Shown in pieces: positions 19,310-27,098 of a DNA stretch of 64,000 bases. Both the position numbers and the translations under genes were made by a program. The notes under the pieces were generated by a model. The model had not been told where the DNA came from. It was given only the letters and a program-made list of their open reading frames with translations, and ran no database searches. The stretch's first letter is position 1, and the number at the start of each line of letters is the position of its first letter. Origin of the DNA: Halomonas citrativorans (GTDB lineage Bacteria; Pseudomonadota; Gammaproteobacteria; Pseudomonadales; Halomonadaceae); NCBI RefSeq assembly GCF_900163645.1, contig NZ_FUKM01000061.1:1-64000 (forward strand), given 5' to 3'.

Positions 19310-19491
19310 GACGTGTCCTTGACGTTGGTGTACAGAGTGCTTTCGGCTTGCTGATTTCACTCTGCTGGATAGCATAAGAGGGTTAGCGCGGCCTGGGAAG
19401 CACTCATCATCTGAGTTCGGCACGGTGCTAAAAATCAGCTACGCTGAACGGGGTGGTCAGTTGCTCTATGCGAGTGACCATTCAACCTTTT

Positions 19492-19518
19492 TTGATCATA
19501 TCAGTATCCACTGATCAA
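19492..19518. promoter_or_regulatory. Nested palindrome upstream of osmC
   Basis: Contains ATCAGT-ATCC-ACTGAT (19500-19515), a perfect 6-4-6 repeat, nested in TTGATCA...TGATCAA. A further ATCACTGAT lies near 19531-19539. The set is 35-60 bases before the osmC start and looks like a repressor or activator site. The binding protein is unknown. Confidence 0.45.
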
Positions 19519-19553
19519 TCAGGTCTTTAGCTATCACTGATAAGGAGTTTTTC

Positions 19554-19976
19554 ATGGATCGTAAAGCTAGCGCACGTTGGGAAGGTGGACTGAAGGATGG
19601 AAAAGGCACCGTTTCAACCGAAAGTGGCGTTCTCAGTGCTAATTACTCCTTCAAACAGCGTTTTGAAGACGAAAAGGGCACCAACCCGGAAGAGCTGATT
19701 GGCGCCGCGCATGCCAGCTGCTTTTCAATGGCGCTTTCCAAAGTGTTAGGCGAGGCTGGTTATACCGCTGATGCTATTGATACCACTGCCAGCGTTAAGC
19801 TTAAGCAGGATTCAGCAGGCTTTAGCATTTCTAACATTCATCTGGATGTCACCGCTGAAGTAAGTGGTGCCGATGAAGAGAGCTTCAAAGAGGCCGCTCA
19901 AAAGGCCAAGGAAAATTGTCCCGTATCAAAAGTGCTCAATGCTGAAATCAGCATGACGGCCCAGCTAAAAGGCTAG
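19554..19976 (+). CDS. osmC: OsmC family peroxiredoxin
   Basis: A 140-residue member of the OsmC branch of the Ohr/OsmC family, with catalytic C56 (AAHASCFSMAL) and C122 (ENCPVSKVL). It detoxifies organic hydroperoxides in the cytoplasm and in many bacteria is induced by osmotic stress and stationary phase. AAGGAG precedes the ATG. It complements ohr at 14703; the two differ in length of insert and around the second Cys. Ends in a strong terminator. Confidence 0.93.
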   Translation: MDRKASARWEGGLKDGKGTVSTESGVLSANYSFKQRFEDEKGTNPEELIGAAHASCFSMALSKVLGEAGYTADAIDTTASVKLKQDSAGFSISNIHLDVTAEVSGADEESFKEAAQKAKENCPVSKVLNAEISMTAQLKG

Positions 19977-19989
19977 TACTTTATTGATT

Positions 19990-20020
19990 AGCGCTACGTT
20001 TAATAACGTAGCGCTTTTTT
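19990..20020 (+). terminator. osmC terminator
   Basis: AGCGCTACGTT-TAAT-AACGTAGCGCT followed by TTTTT: an 11-base perfect stem with a T-run, 14 bases after the osmC stop. Confidence 0.9.
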
Positions 20021-20255
20021 AATAGCCAAAATTTTATAATGGGTGGTAGGGCGCAATTATAAAACAATAAAACGCTAGTGCATGCCGTTTAGTGTGTAGG
20101 CTGATATAGCGGAAAGGTGAAGAGAGTGAGCTTTATAAGGTGTCTGAAAAGTAAAAATATTTGATGTTGTTGATTTTATACTAAGCGCTTGGTGTGCATG
20201 TTTGACTGCGTTATAGCGCTCAAATATACACTATATTTTAAACGCTAGATAAAAT

Positions 20256-20284
20256 AAAAAGCCTTAGCAGAAGCTAAGGCTTTT
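20256..20284 (-). terminator. Terminator of the PRC-barrel gene
   Basis: On the minus strand AAAAGCCTTAGC-TTCT-GCTAAGGCTTTTT, a perfect 8-base stem (12 with the A/T flanks), 24 bases beyond the stop of the gene at 20308. Confidence 0.85.
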
Positions 20285-20307
20285 AGAACTAGTGTACGAA
20301 GGCTGCT

Positions 20308-20739
20308 TTACGCGTCTACTTCGTCGCGCTCAAATTCAGCGGCTTCTTCAAGCGCTTCTTTTGAAGCGTTAACGCGGACATCATATTTGTTACCTTCCGC
20401 ATCCCAGATCAGTTCGAGTGAATCCCACTCGATGGCGACATCTTTTTCACCCATGCCAAGGAAGCCGCCAACACCGATGATCACAGCGGTCACTTGACCA
20501 CTCTCATCAATAATCAGGTCGTGGATAGTGCCGATGTTCTCGTCATCTTCGACAGTGCTTTTAACATGATGGCCCTTAAGGGAGTCTGAGTAGAAAACGT
20601 TTTCTGGCACACTGGTCAGGTAGGTTGCTTCAACTTCAACGGTCGTTGATGTTGTTTCTTCGGCGCTTACATTACCCGCTGCTAGCATGAAAGCAGGAAC
20701 CATTAGTGTACCAATGACGGCTGATTTGATCATTTTCAT
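20308..20739 (-). CDS. Exported PRC-barrel domain protein
   Basis: A 143-residue protein with a signal peptide (positively charged MKMIK, hydrophobic core to about residue 21, AGNVSAEE cleavage region). The mature part carries a PRC-barrel domain (IGTIHDLIIDESGQVTAVII, FLGMGEKDVAIEWDSLEL) and a strongly acidic tail. PRC-barrel proteins of this type are common in halophilic and soil bacteria and often stress-linked; function unknown. GGAG lies before the ATG. Single-gene unit with its own terminator. Confidence 0.85.
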   Translation of the reverse strand: MKMIKSAVIGTLMVPAFMLAAGNVSAEETTSTTVEVEATYLTSVPENVFYSDSLKGHHVKSTVEDDENIGTIHDLIIDESGQVTAVIIGVGGFLGMGEKDVAIEWDSLELIWDAEGNKYDVRVNASKEALEEAAEFERDEVDA

Positions 20740-21199
20740 TCCTCTTGCTCCTTGATAAGGCTCAGTATCTTACGTTGATGTCTAAATCAAATAGTTGAAG
20801 CTAACGATTCAGAACGATCCAGTTTATGAACCAGGCAGTGATACTTGAATCGCTGCCTTTCCTTAAAATGCAGAATATACATTAGGTGTCAAAGGCTTGA
20901 TGATAAGTTGCAAAGTATGCTTTAAGCGTTGTTTGCAATTAAAAAGCCTTGTTACGGTTGTGTGAAGCTCCGTATCTGACACAATATCAATGTAGTCGTT
21001 GTACTCTGTTTTTCAATAGTATTGTTAATATATTTTTTAAATATCGGATTTTTAAGGACGGTTGGCAAGGCTTTACAATCAATGGCAGGTTCTTGGTACT
21101 AGTTAACAGCAGCTGTGTCAGAGTGGCATGGAAGCCTGCCTCTTTCGAGAAGACTTCTCTGGGGTATGTATGCCGCTTTGATAGGGGGTTAAGTAGCAG
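20740..21199. other. AT-rich intergenic stretch, nothing recognised
   Basis: About 460 bases, notably AT-rich around 21000-21050. A plus-strand frame entering from here (20949-21455) is mostly antisense to the oxygenase gene. The right end adjoins the IS-end-like motif at 21200, so part may be a decayed mobile element; no transposase text is visible. Confidence 0.4.
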
Positions 21200-21217
21200 T
21201 TTTCGTACAAAGCCTAG
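21200..21217. mobile_element. Second copy of the IS-end-like motif
   Basis: TTTTCGTACAAAGCCTAG, 17 of 18 identical to bases 38-55. The final CTAG overlaps the stop codon of the 2OG oxygenase gene (minus strand). No matching opposite end was found within the window, so if it is an IS tip the element has decayed or only a solo end is left. Confidence 0.3.
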
Positions 21218-21882
21218 CGGGCAGGGTCCAGTACGCCGCCTAGCGAAGCATTACGCCGAAACCAGCCAGCAATGCTGGCGCGTGGTTGGTGGGTGGGAAG
21301 CACCTCGTGAGGAACGGTTTCTGACAAAAAGCAGGCAAACGTTCCGGCTTCCGGTACAACACGGGCAACTTCCTTGCCGGCATCATCAGGATGATAGATC
21401 ACCATTTCGCCGCCGCCATCGCTTGGCCATTGAGGATTTAAATAGCCAACGGTAGAAATTACTCGGTTGGCGCGGCCGCGAAAGCTGTCCAAATGGCGCT
21501 GGTAAAAAGCGCCCGCCGGATAGTGGGCAAAATGCGCTTCATACTCAAAAAGGCCTAAAAACAGCGCCTGGTTAAGCGACTGTTGTAGCGCGCCCATTGC
21601 ATCAAGATAGTGGCGTTGGGCTTCACTTTGACGGTCCAGCCAGTGGATGGCATCACCGCGAATATCCTTGCGCAAATGATGCTGTTGACCTCGGCCAATC
21701 CCGGCTTCTTCAAGCGCATCATGCTCGGCCATGTGCGAAAGCTCACGGTGTAGGGCGTGGCAAAGATCAAGATTGATCGCCGCGCGCCCCACATACCAGC
21801 CTTGCTCCACCAGCGCATCAACAATCGCTACTTGTACAGCGGGCGTTAACACGGGCGACGTGGTGAAGTTTGAAAGCATCAT
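21214..21882 (-). CDS. 2OG-Fe(II) oxygenase
   Basis: A 222-residue non-haem iron dioxygenase. The iron ligands are visible: H-x-D in FYQRHLDSF and a distal His in VPHEVLPTH, with the 2-oxoglutarate Arg in RASIAGWFRR. The fold class resembles prolyl-4-hydroxylase-like enzymes; substrate unknown. The ATG overlaps the stop of the NUDIX gene upstream (ATGA type), so the two are translated from one message. Its stop codon lies in the IS-end-like motif, but the C-terminus looks complete. Confidence 0.85.
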   Translation of the reverse strand: MMLSNFTTSPVLTPAVQVAIVDALVEQGWYVGRAAINLDLCHALHRELSHMAEHDALEEAGIGRGQQHHLRKDIRGDAIHWLDRQSEAQRHYLDAMGALQQSLNQALFLGLFEYEAHFAHYPAGAFYQRHLDSFRGRANRVISTVGYLNPQWPSDGGGEMVIYHPDDAGKEVARVVPEAGTFACFLSETVPHEVLPTHQPRASIAGWFRRNASLGGVLDPAR

Positions 21883-22541
21883 TTGCGTATACTCTTCGGC
21901 ATCGCCGGGTGGCGGTCAGCGGGCAGTCGGCTGGTACGTTCGGGATAGTGCCGTAGTATACCTGGGGGTTGTTGATATAAGTCGATGGGCATGCCAAATC
22001 CTTCGGCTAACAACTCGACAAGCATCATCGCTGAAAGCCCCCAAATCACATGGCCATCCACGTGGTAGCTAGGCACGTAATGAGGCACGCCATCGACAGG
22101 AATGACATCTGTATGGGTACGTTGGTCCTCTAAAAAGTGGCTAAGTGGGACTTCAAAGATAGCGTCTAATTCACCGAGGTCTGCGACCAAAGGCAAATCC
22201 GGTGGAATAATGCCCACCCACGGAGTTACCCGCAGGCCATGCAGCGAAATCACATCTGAAAGTCGGCCTAGCGGCTCGACCACCGCTGGGTCAAGAGCGA
22301 TCTCTTCCTGAGCTTCGCGCAGCGCTGTGGCGTAAAGATCCGTATCTTCCGGCTCGCGTTTGCCGCCGGGAAACGCAACCTGACCGCTATGGGTAGCTAA
22401 GTGGCTTGCCCTGCGTGTAAACAGCAAGGTAGGCGATGCGCGATCAACCACAGGAATCAGCACAGCGGCTTCGCGCATCTGAAATTGGTCTAGCCTTTGA
22501 GGGTTGAGCTGTTGCAGCCGTTTGCGTAGATTCTCTAACAT
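21879..22541 (-). CDS. NUDIX hydrolase, CoA pyrophosphatase type
   Basis: A 220-residue hydrolase similar to NudL: REAAVLIPVVDR, the UPF0035-type motif LATHSGQVAFPGGK and the Nudix box GGKREPEDTDLYATALREAQEE followed by LG.LSDV...VTPWVG. These enzymes cleave CoA to phosphopantetheine and 3',5'-ADP. ATG 22541 begins at MLENLRKRL; a frame from 22598 adds 19 residues without a ribosome site. Forms an overlapping pair with the 2OG oxygenase. Confidence 0.87.
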   Translation of the reverse strand: MLENLRKRLQQLNPQRLDQFQMREAAVLIPVVDRASPTLLFTRRASHLATHSGQVAFPGGKREPEDTDLYATALREAQEEIALDPAVVEPLGRLSDVISLHGLRVTPWVGIIPPDLPLVADLGELDAIFEVPLSHFLEDQRTHTDVIPVDGVPHYVPSYHVDGHVIWGLSAMMLVELLAEGFGMPIDLYQQPPGILRHYPERTSRLPADRHPAMPKSIRK

Positions 22542-22633
22542 GGGGTATCCCGTCACTTTGTCCCTTTTTACCCAGCAGTGGTTATGTGCGTCAAGCATCG
22601 ATAACGTGTGCCATTTAGCCGTAGGAATATGCC

Positions 22634-23191
22634 ATGAATTTTTGCAGCCAGTGCGGCGATAACGTACGTTTCGCGGTCCCCGAAGGTGATGACCGGCCGC
22701 GCTACCTATGCGATGCCTGCGGTACTATTCACTACCAGAACCCGCGCATTGTCGCTGGAACGCTACCCGTCAGTGGCTCCAAAGTCTTGTTATGCAAACG
22801 TGCCATTTCACCTCGTAAAGGCTACTGGACGTTGCCTGCCGGGTATATGGAAAACGCGGAAACGACGCAACAGGCTGCCGCCCGCGAAACCCGTGAGGAA
22901 GCGCACGCCGAGGTGCGCCTGGGCGACCTTTATACCCTGATTGACTTACCGCATATTAATCAGGTGTACATGATTTTTCGCGCAGAGCTTGTCGGTGGCT
23001 TTAGCGCTGGCGTTGAAAGCCTTGAGGTCGCCTTGTTTGATGAGCATGAAATCCCTTGGGATGAGATTGCCTTTCCAACCATTGAGCGAACGCTGCATCA
23101 TTTCTACCGGGACCGGCTCCACCATCACTTTCCGCTACATACGGGCACGATCACATCTGAGGATCGTGAACGTTACTTTGGTAGCGCCTGA
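22634..23191 (+). CDS. NUDIX hydrolase with N-terminal zinc ribbon
   Basis: A 185-residue protein. Residues 4-29 form a zinc ribbon (CSQC and CDAC), then YQNPRIVAGTLPV and a Nudix box GYMENAETTQQAAARETREE. The Gly normally following the REXXEE core is His here; pseudomonad homologues, as I recall them, also lack it, so it need not be inactive. The family hydrolyses nucleoside diphosphate derivatives; substrate unknown. Divergent from the CoA pyrophosphatase. Confidence 0.87.
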   Translation: MNFCSQCGDNVRFAVPEGDDRPRYLCDACGTIHYQNPRIVAGTLPVSGSKVLLCKRAISPRKGYWTLPAGYMENAETTQQAAARETREEAHAEVRLGDLYTLIDLPHINQVYMIFRAELVGGFSAGVESLEVALFDEHEIPWDEIAFPTIERTLHHFYRDRLHHHFPLHTGTITSEDRERYFGSA

Positions 23192-23202
23192 TTGAGCAAG
23201 CG

Positions 23203-23514
23203 TTAAAGCTCGGCAAGCTGCCAAACATCATAAGCGACTTCTTCATAAGGGTGGGCAAGCTTAAGCGCGGCGATAGCCGCGTGTATGCACGTGTCTTGGC
23301 AAACGAGCTCCACCTTAACTTCTTCAACGTGCTCGAGTGTTCCGACTGAGCCGATATGCGGGTCAGCACCCGAAAGCGGGCGAAACTGACCGGTGCCGCT
23401 GGTTTGAAAGCAGCAGGCTTCATAGTTGCCGATTCGCCCGGCGCCCGTCTCGAAAACGGCTTCTTTAACGCTTTCGGCATCGTCAATGGGCACAAAAAAC
23501 GCAAGCTTATACAT
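23203..23514 (-). CDS. NIF3-like / YqfO C-terminal domain protein
   Basis: A 103-residue CutA-like protein matching the small YqfO-type proteins annotated as NGG1p-interacting factor 3-like: MYKLAFFVPIDDAESVKEAVF, AGRIGNYEACCFQT, GTGQFRP, HPYEEVAYDVWQL. Probably forms trimers; function unknown. AGGAG precedes the ATG. Tail to tail with the zinc-ribbon NUDIX gene, 11 bases apart. Confidence 0.88.
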   Translation of the reverse strand: MYKLAFFVPIDDAESVKEAVFETGAGRIGNYEACCFQTSGTGQFRPLSGADPHIGSVGTLEHVEEVKVELVCQDTCIHAAIAALKLAHPYEEVAYDVWQLAEL

Positions 23515-23680
23515 GCCATACTCCTGTTAAAAACGTGTCTTTAAAAAAATGGCGCTTAAAACACAGCCTAGTGACATATTAGCGAACAGACGGCTTCTGG
23601 TCGCATGATTAGCTTTGTATGATGACGCTTTTGTGAATATGGTTATCGTCACGTTATCAATAAAGGCAGGACGCCAACCG

Positions 23681-24646
23681 ATGGATAAATTTGAGGTGAA
23701 GTTGGACCAAGCGGCCAGAGCCGCCTGGATGTCGTATGTGGGCGGCCTAACGCAGGATGAAATCGCAAGCCAGTTGGGTGTTTCCCGGCCAGGCGTACAG
23801 CGTCTGTTGGCGTTTGCGCGCCAGGAAGGGTTGGTGAAGGTGCATATTGACCATCCTATTTCGAGCTGCATGACGCTAGGTCACACGCTGCGTGAACATT
23901 TTGGGCTGACCTTTTGCGATGTAGTGCCCGCTGAGACGGCATCTTCGGAAAGTGTCACGCACTACCTGGGTGTTGCCGGGGCAGAGCGCATCGGCAAGTT
24001 GGTTGAGCGTAGCGAGCCGTTGACGCTATCACTGGGTAGTGGACGCTCTGTGCGGGCAGCGGTAGAAGCGCTTGATCGAACGGAGCGGCCCCAGCACCGG
24101 TTTGTGTCGCTGGTGGGGAATGTCGCCCGGGATGGCTCGGCCAACCGCTACGACGCGGTGATGTTATTGGCTGACAAAACCGGCGGCGAGCGGTTCTTAC
24201 TGCCAGCGCCGGTGGTGGCCGAATCGATTGACGAGAAAAACGCAATGCTTTCCCAGCGCCTGTTTCAAGCTATCGCCAATGTGGCTCGGACGTCGGAAGC
24301 CGCGTTTATTGGGGTAGGGCGTATTGACCGCCAGGCGACGTTGTTCCAGGACCACTTTATTAGTGAGCGCGAGCTTGATGAGTTGTTGGGCTTGGAAGCC
24401 GTGGGGGAACTGCTCGGCTGGCCGTTAAATAGCCAAGGCGAAGTCATTGACTGCTCCATTACTCGGCGCGTGACAAGCTTGCCGCTTGAGCATTTTGGAA
24501 AGCATCTTATGGTCGCGATAGCCGGTGGCTACGATAAAGCGTTAGGCATTCATGCGGCGCTAAAAGGCGGCTGGTTAAAAGGATTAATCACCGACGAAGT
24601 GGCGGCACGGCGCATTGTTGAGCGGCTACCTTCCCGCCAAGCGTAG
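23681..24646 (+). CDS. SorC-family sugar-binding regulator
   Basis: A 321-residue regulator. An N-terminal helix-turn-helix (LTQDEIASQLGVSRPGVQRLLAFARQ) is followed by the sugar-phosphate-isomerase-like effector domain (LSLGSGRSVRAAVEAL, VGNVARDGS, GVGRIDRQATLF, IAGGYDKALGIHAAL). SorC/DeoR-type proteins sense sugar phosphates and control polyol operons. It is the first gene of the polyol block, and repeats built on TGATCA lie between it and the transporter. ATG 23681 is preferred over the 22-residue-longer frame because similarity starts at LDQAARAAWM. Confidence 0.88.
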   Translation: MDKFEVKLDQAARAAWMSYVGGLTQDEIASQLGVSRPGVQRLLAFARQEGLVKVHIDHPISSCMTLGHTLREHFGLTFCDVVPAETASSESVTHYLGVAGAERIGKLVERSEPLTLSLGSGRSVRAAVEALDRTERPQHRFVSLVGNVARDGSANRYDAVMLLADKTGGERFLLPAPVVAESIDEKNAMLSQRLFQAIANVARTSEAAFIGVGRIDRQATLFQDHFISERELDELLGLEAVGELLGWPLNSQGEVIDCSITRRVTSLPLEHFGKHLMVAIAGGYDKALGIHAALKGGWLKGLITDEVAARRIVERLPSRQA

Positions 24647-24677
24647 CGCGTTAAAAAGAGGCGTAACCATAAAGTCT

Positions 24678-24702
24678 AAGCCGTAGGGCTTTGATTTTTT
24701 TT
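24678..24702 (+). terminator. Weak terminator after the SorC regulator
   Basis: AAGCC-GTAG-GGCTT followed by TGATTTTTTTT. The stem is only five pairs, so it may let some transcription run into the transporter genes. Confidence 0.45.
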
Positions 24703-24713
24703 GTCCTACGTAC

Positions 24714-24746
24714 GATCATTTGTTCGAAACATGATCAAAATGATCA
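24714..24746. promoter_or_regulatory. Probable operator of the polyol operon
   Basis: GATCAT, 11 bases, ATGATC forms an interrupted palindrome (24714-24736), followed by a further TGATCA at 24741-24746. A -10-like GATAAT is at 24750. It lies about 40 bases before the binding-protein gene and directly after the SorC regulator gene, the expected site for its action. Confidence 0.5.
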
Positions 24747-24784
24747 GGCGATAATAATGCCAACATTAGCCAAAGGAGAGTTAT

Positions 24785-26104
24785 ATGCGACTCGCGCGTC
24801 ACTTGCCCGTCACCACCTTAGCAGCGGCCATTGCTGTGGCAGGCCATGCTCAGGCACAAACTGAAATCACGGTCGCCACCGTTAATAATAACGATATGGT
24901 GATCATGCAGAGCTTGACCGATGCGTTTGAAGAGACGCATCCCGATATCAAGCTGGACTGGGTCGTGTTGGAGGAGAACGTTCTTCGTCAGCGCATGACC
25001 ACCGATATTGCCACGGGTGGTGGCCAGTTTGATGTTATGACGATTGGCGCTTATGAAGCACCTATCTGGGCGGAGCGCGAGTGGCTTGAGCCCTTGAATG
25101 ACCTGCCTGATGAGTACGCCGTAGACGACTTGTTGACCTCCGTACGCGACGGGCTAAGCCTTGATGGCACGCCATACGCGCTGCCGTTTTATGCGGAAAG
25201 CTCGATGATGTATTACCGCAAAGACCTCTTCGAGGAGGCCGGGATTGAAATGTCCGAACAGCCGACCTGGAGCGAGGTACGTGACTGGGCCGAGCAGCTC
25301 CACGGCGCGCAGGAAGGGGTGGCGGGTATCTGCCTGCGTGGCAAACCCGGCTGGGGTGAAAATATGGCCTTCGTCTCGACGCTGGTAAACACTTATGGTG
25401 GCCGTTGGTTTGATGAAGAGTGGAATCCTGAACTCAATTCTGAGCCCTGGATGAATGCCATCGAGTTCTATGTAGATTTGCTGGGTAACTACGGTCCTCC
25501 CGGCGCCAGTTCCAACGGCTTTAATGAAAACCTGGCGCTCTTCTCACGCGGAAATTGTGCGATGTGGGTCGACGCTACCTCCGCCGCGGGCACGCTTTAT
25601 GATGGCGCCGAGTCCAGCGTAGCCGACAATCTTGGTTTTGCCCCAGCGCCCGTGGCACAAACGCCCAAAGGCTCGCACTGGTTATGGACCTGGGCACTGG
25701 CGATTCCGGCCTCCTCCGAGCATAAAGATGCTGCTAAGCAGTTTATCACTTGGGCGACATCACAAGAGTACATTGAGCTGGTTGGCGAAACTCAGGGTTG
25801 GACCAACGTACCGCCGGGCACTCGCGAATCCACCTACGCCAATGAGCATTACACGGAAGCGGCGCCTTTCGCTGATTTTGTGCTGAGCGCGATTCAAAAT
25901 GCCGACCCGACCGATTCCACGCTAGAGCCGAACCCTTATACCGGCGTGCAAATTGTCAATATTCCTGAGTTCCAGGCGATTGGCACCCAGGTAGGGCAGA
26001 GCATTGCCGCTGCGTTAACCGGTGACACCACGGTAGAACAAGCGCTTAACAGCGCCCAGAGCGCCACTGAGCGCACTATGCAGCGAGCGGGTTACAACGA
26101 CTAA
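24785..26104 (+). CDS. Polyol ABC transporter, substrate-binding protein
   Basis: A 439-residue periplasmic binding protein of the family-1 extracellular solute-binding type. A signal peptide (MRLARHLPVTTLAAAIAVAG, cleavage near AQAQ) leads into TEITVATVNN, PDIKLDWVVLEENVLRQRMTTDIATGGGQFDV, and the hinge region ALPFYAESSMMYYRKDLFEEAGI. These, with SHWLWTWALAIP, match mannitol/sorbitol-binding proteins (MtlE/SmoE) as I recall them. AGGAG precedes the ATG. Acidic composition fits a halophile. A strong hairpin follows the stop. Confidence 0.88.
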   Translation: MRLARHLPVTTLAAAIAVAGHAQAQTEITVATVNNNDMVIMQSLTDAFEETHPDIKLDWVVLEENVLRQRMTTDIATGGGQFDVMTIGAYEAPIWAEREWLEPLNDLPDEYAVDDLLTSVRDGLSLDGTPYALPFYAESSMMYYRKDLFEEAGIEMSEQPTWSEVRDWAEQLHGAQEGVAGICLRGKPGWGENMAFVSTLVNTYGGRWFDEEWNPELNSEPWMNAIEFYVDLLGNYGPPGASSNGFNENLALFSRGNCAMWVDATSAAGTLYDGAESSVADNLGFAPAPVAQTPKGSHWLWTWALAIPASSEHKDAAKQFITWATSQEYIELVGETQGWTNVPPGTRESTYANEHYTEAAPFADFVLSAIQNADPTDSTLEPNPYTGVQIVNIPEFQAIGTQVGQSIAAALTGDTTVEQALNSAQSATERTMQRAGYND

Positions 26105-26114
26105 TAAGTAAAAG

Positions 26115-26139
26115 CGCCTACCCGTTACGCGGGTAGGCG
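26115..26139 (+). promoter_or_regulatory. Intercistronic hairpin after binding-protein gene
   Basis: CGCCTACCCG-TTACG-CGGGTAGGCG is a perfect 10-pair stem 10 bases after the binding-protein stop, without a T-run. In comparable operons such a structure protects the upstream message from 3' decay, giving more binding protein than permease. Partial termination is also possible. Confidence 0.6.
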
Positions 26140-26182
26140 TGTTGTAACGGTTTCTCGTTGGTTTTTTCGCGCAGGTATTCCC

Positions 26183-27073
26183 ATGACTAAAACACGTGCT
26201 TCTGGCCGTACGGTTGGCGGGCTAAGAACGTTATCGCTTCAAGCCCCCGCTGTGACGCTGCTGTTGTTATGGATGATCATACCGTTAGGCATGACGATAT
26301 GGTTCTCCTTCCAGTACTACAACCTGCTAATGCCAGGCATGAGTGGCTTTGCCGGAGTTGAAAACTACGAGTATTTGCTAACCGACCCCGCACTTTGGAA
26401 GGCAATGGGCAATACCTTGCTGCTGGTAGGCTGGGTATTGGCGATTACCGTAGTGGGCGGCACGCTGCTGGCCGTTCTTTTTCAACAAGACTTTGCTGGT
26501 CGCGGTATTGCCCGAGTGCTGGCAATTTCACCCTTTTTTGTAATGCCCACCGTGAGTGCGCTGGTGTGGAAAAACATGATGATGCACCCCTCCAACGGGG
26601 TGTTGGCATGGTTGGCAAACTCACTTGGTTTGCCTGCCGTAGACTGGTTTTCAGCGCTCCCGTTAACGTCCATCGTGATTATTGTGGCGTGGCAGTGGCT
26701 ACCCTTTGCGCTGTTGATTCTGCTCACTGCCATGCAGTCCTTGGATGAAGACCAGGTGGAAGCCGCACGGATGGATGGTGCAGGGCCTATCGCGATCTTC
26801 TTCTTTATAACGCTCCCTCACCTTAAGCGAGCCATCAGCGTGGTGATCATGATTGAGATGATCTTCCTGCTGACTATTTTTGCTGAAATTTTTGTGACCA
26901 CCTCGGGCGGGCCTGGGCTTGCGACCACCAATTTGGCTTATCTGATCTACATGCGGGCGCTGCTTGATTTTGATGTGGGGGTTGCCTCTGCTGGCGGGGT
27001 CATCGCGATTATTCTTGCCAACATCGTGGCGATTTTCCTGGTGCGGATGGTTGCGAAAAACCTTGAAGATTAG
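26183..27073 (+). CDS. Polyol ABC transporter, permease 1 (MtlF/SmoF-like)
   Basis: A 296-residue inner-membrane subunit with six helices. The ATPase-contact EAA loop is EAARMDGAGPIAIFFFITLPHLK (about residues 193-215). The N-terminal LMPGMSGFAGVENYEYLLTD region is typical of sugar permeases of the MalF/UgpA kind. Second gene of the transporter set; partner of the next permease, 25 bases downstream. Confidence 0.9.
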   Translation: MTKTRASGRTVGGLRTLSLQAPAVTLLLLWMIIPLGMTIWFSFQYYNLLMPGMSGFAGVENYEYLLTDPALWKAMGNTLLLVGWVLAITVVGGTLLAVLFQQDFAGRGIARVLAISPFFVMPTVSALVWKNMMMHPSNGVLAWLANSLGLPAVDWFSALPLTSIVIIVAWQWLPFALLILLTAMQSLDEDQVEAARMDGAGPIAIFFFITLPHLKRAISVVIMIEMIFLLTIFAEIFVTTSGGPGLATTNLAYLIYMRALLDFDVGVASAGGVIAIILANIVAIFLVRMVAKNLED

Positions 27074-27098
27074 CGCTTTGGGCACTTGGAGAATATAA

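Larger units (their letters stand above)
19977..20307. other. Intergenic between convergent osmC and PRC-barrel gene
   Basis: Holds two terminators (19990 and 20256) facing each other and about 230 AT-rich bases between them in which nothing else is recognised. Confidence 0.5.

Noticed and set aside
20288-20302. CTAGTGTACGAAGG as the opposite end of the IS-like element
   Set aside because: Only partly resembles the tip and lies between the PRC-barrel gene stop and its terminator; likely chance.
20949-21455. 168-codon plus-strand frame
   Set aside because: Half is intergenic AT-rich sequence and half antisense to the 2OG oxygenase; no recognisable product.
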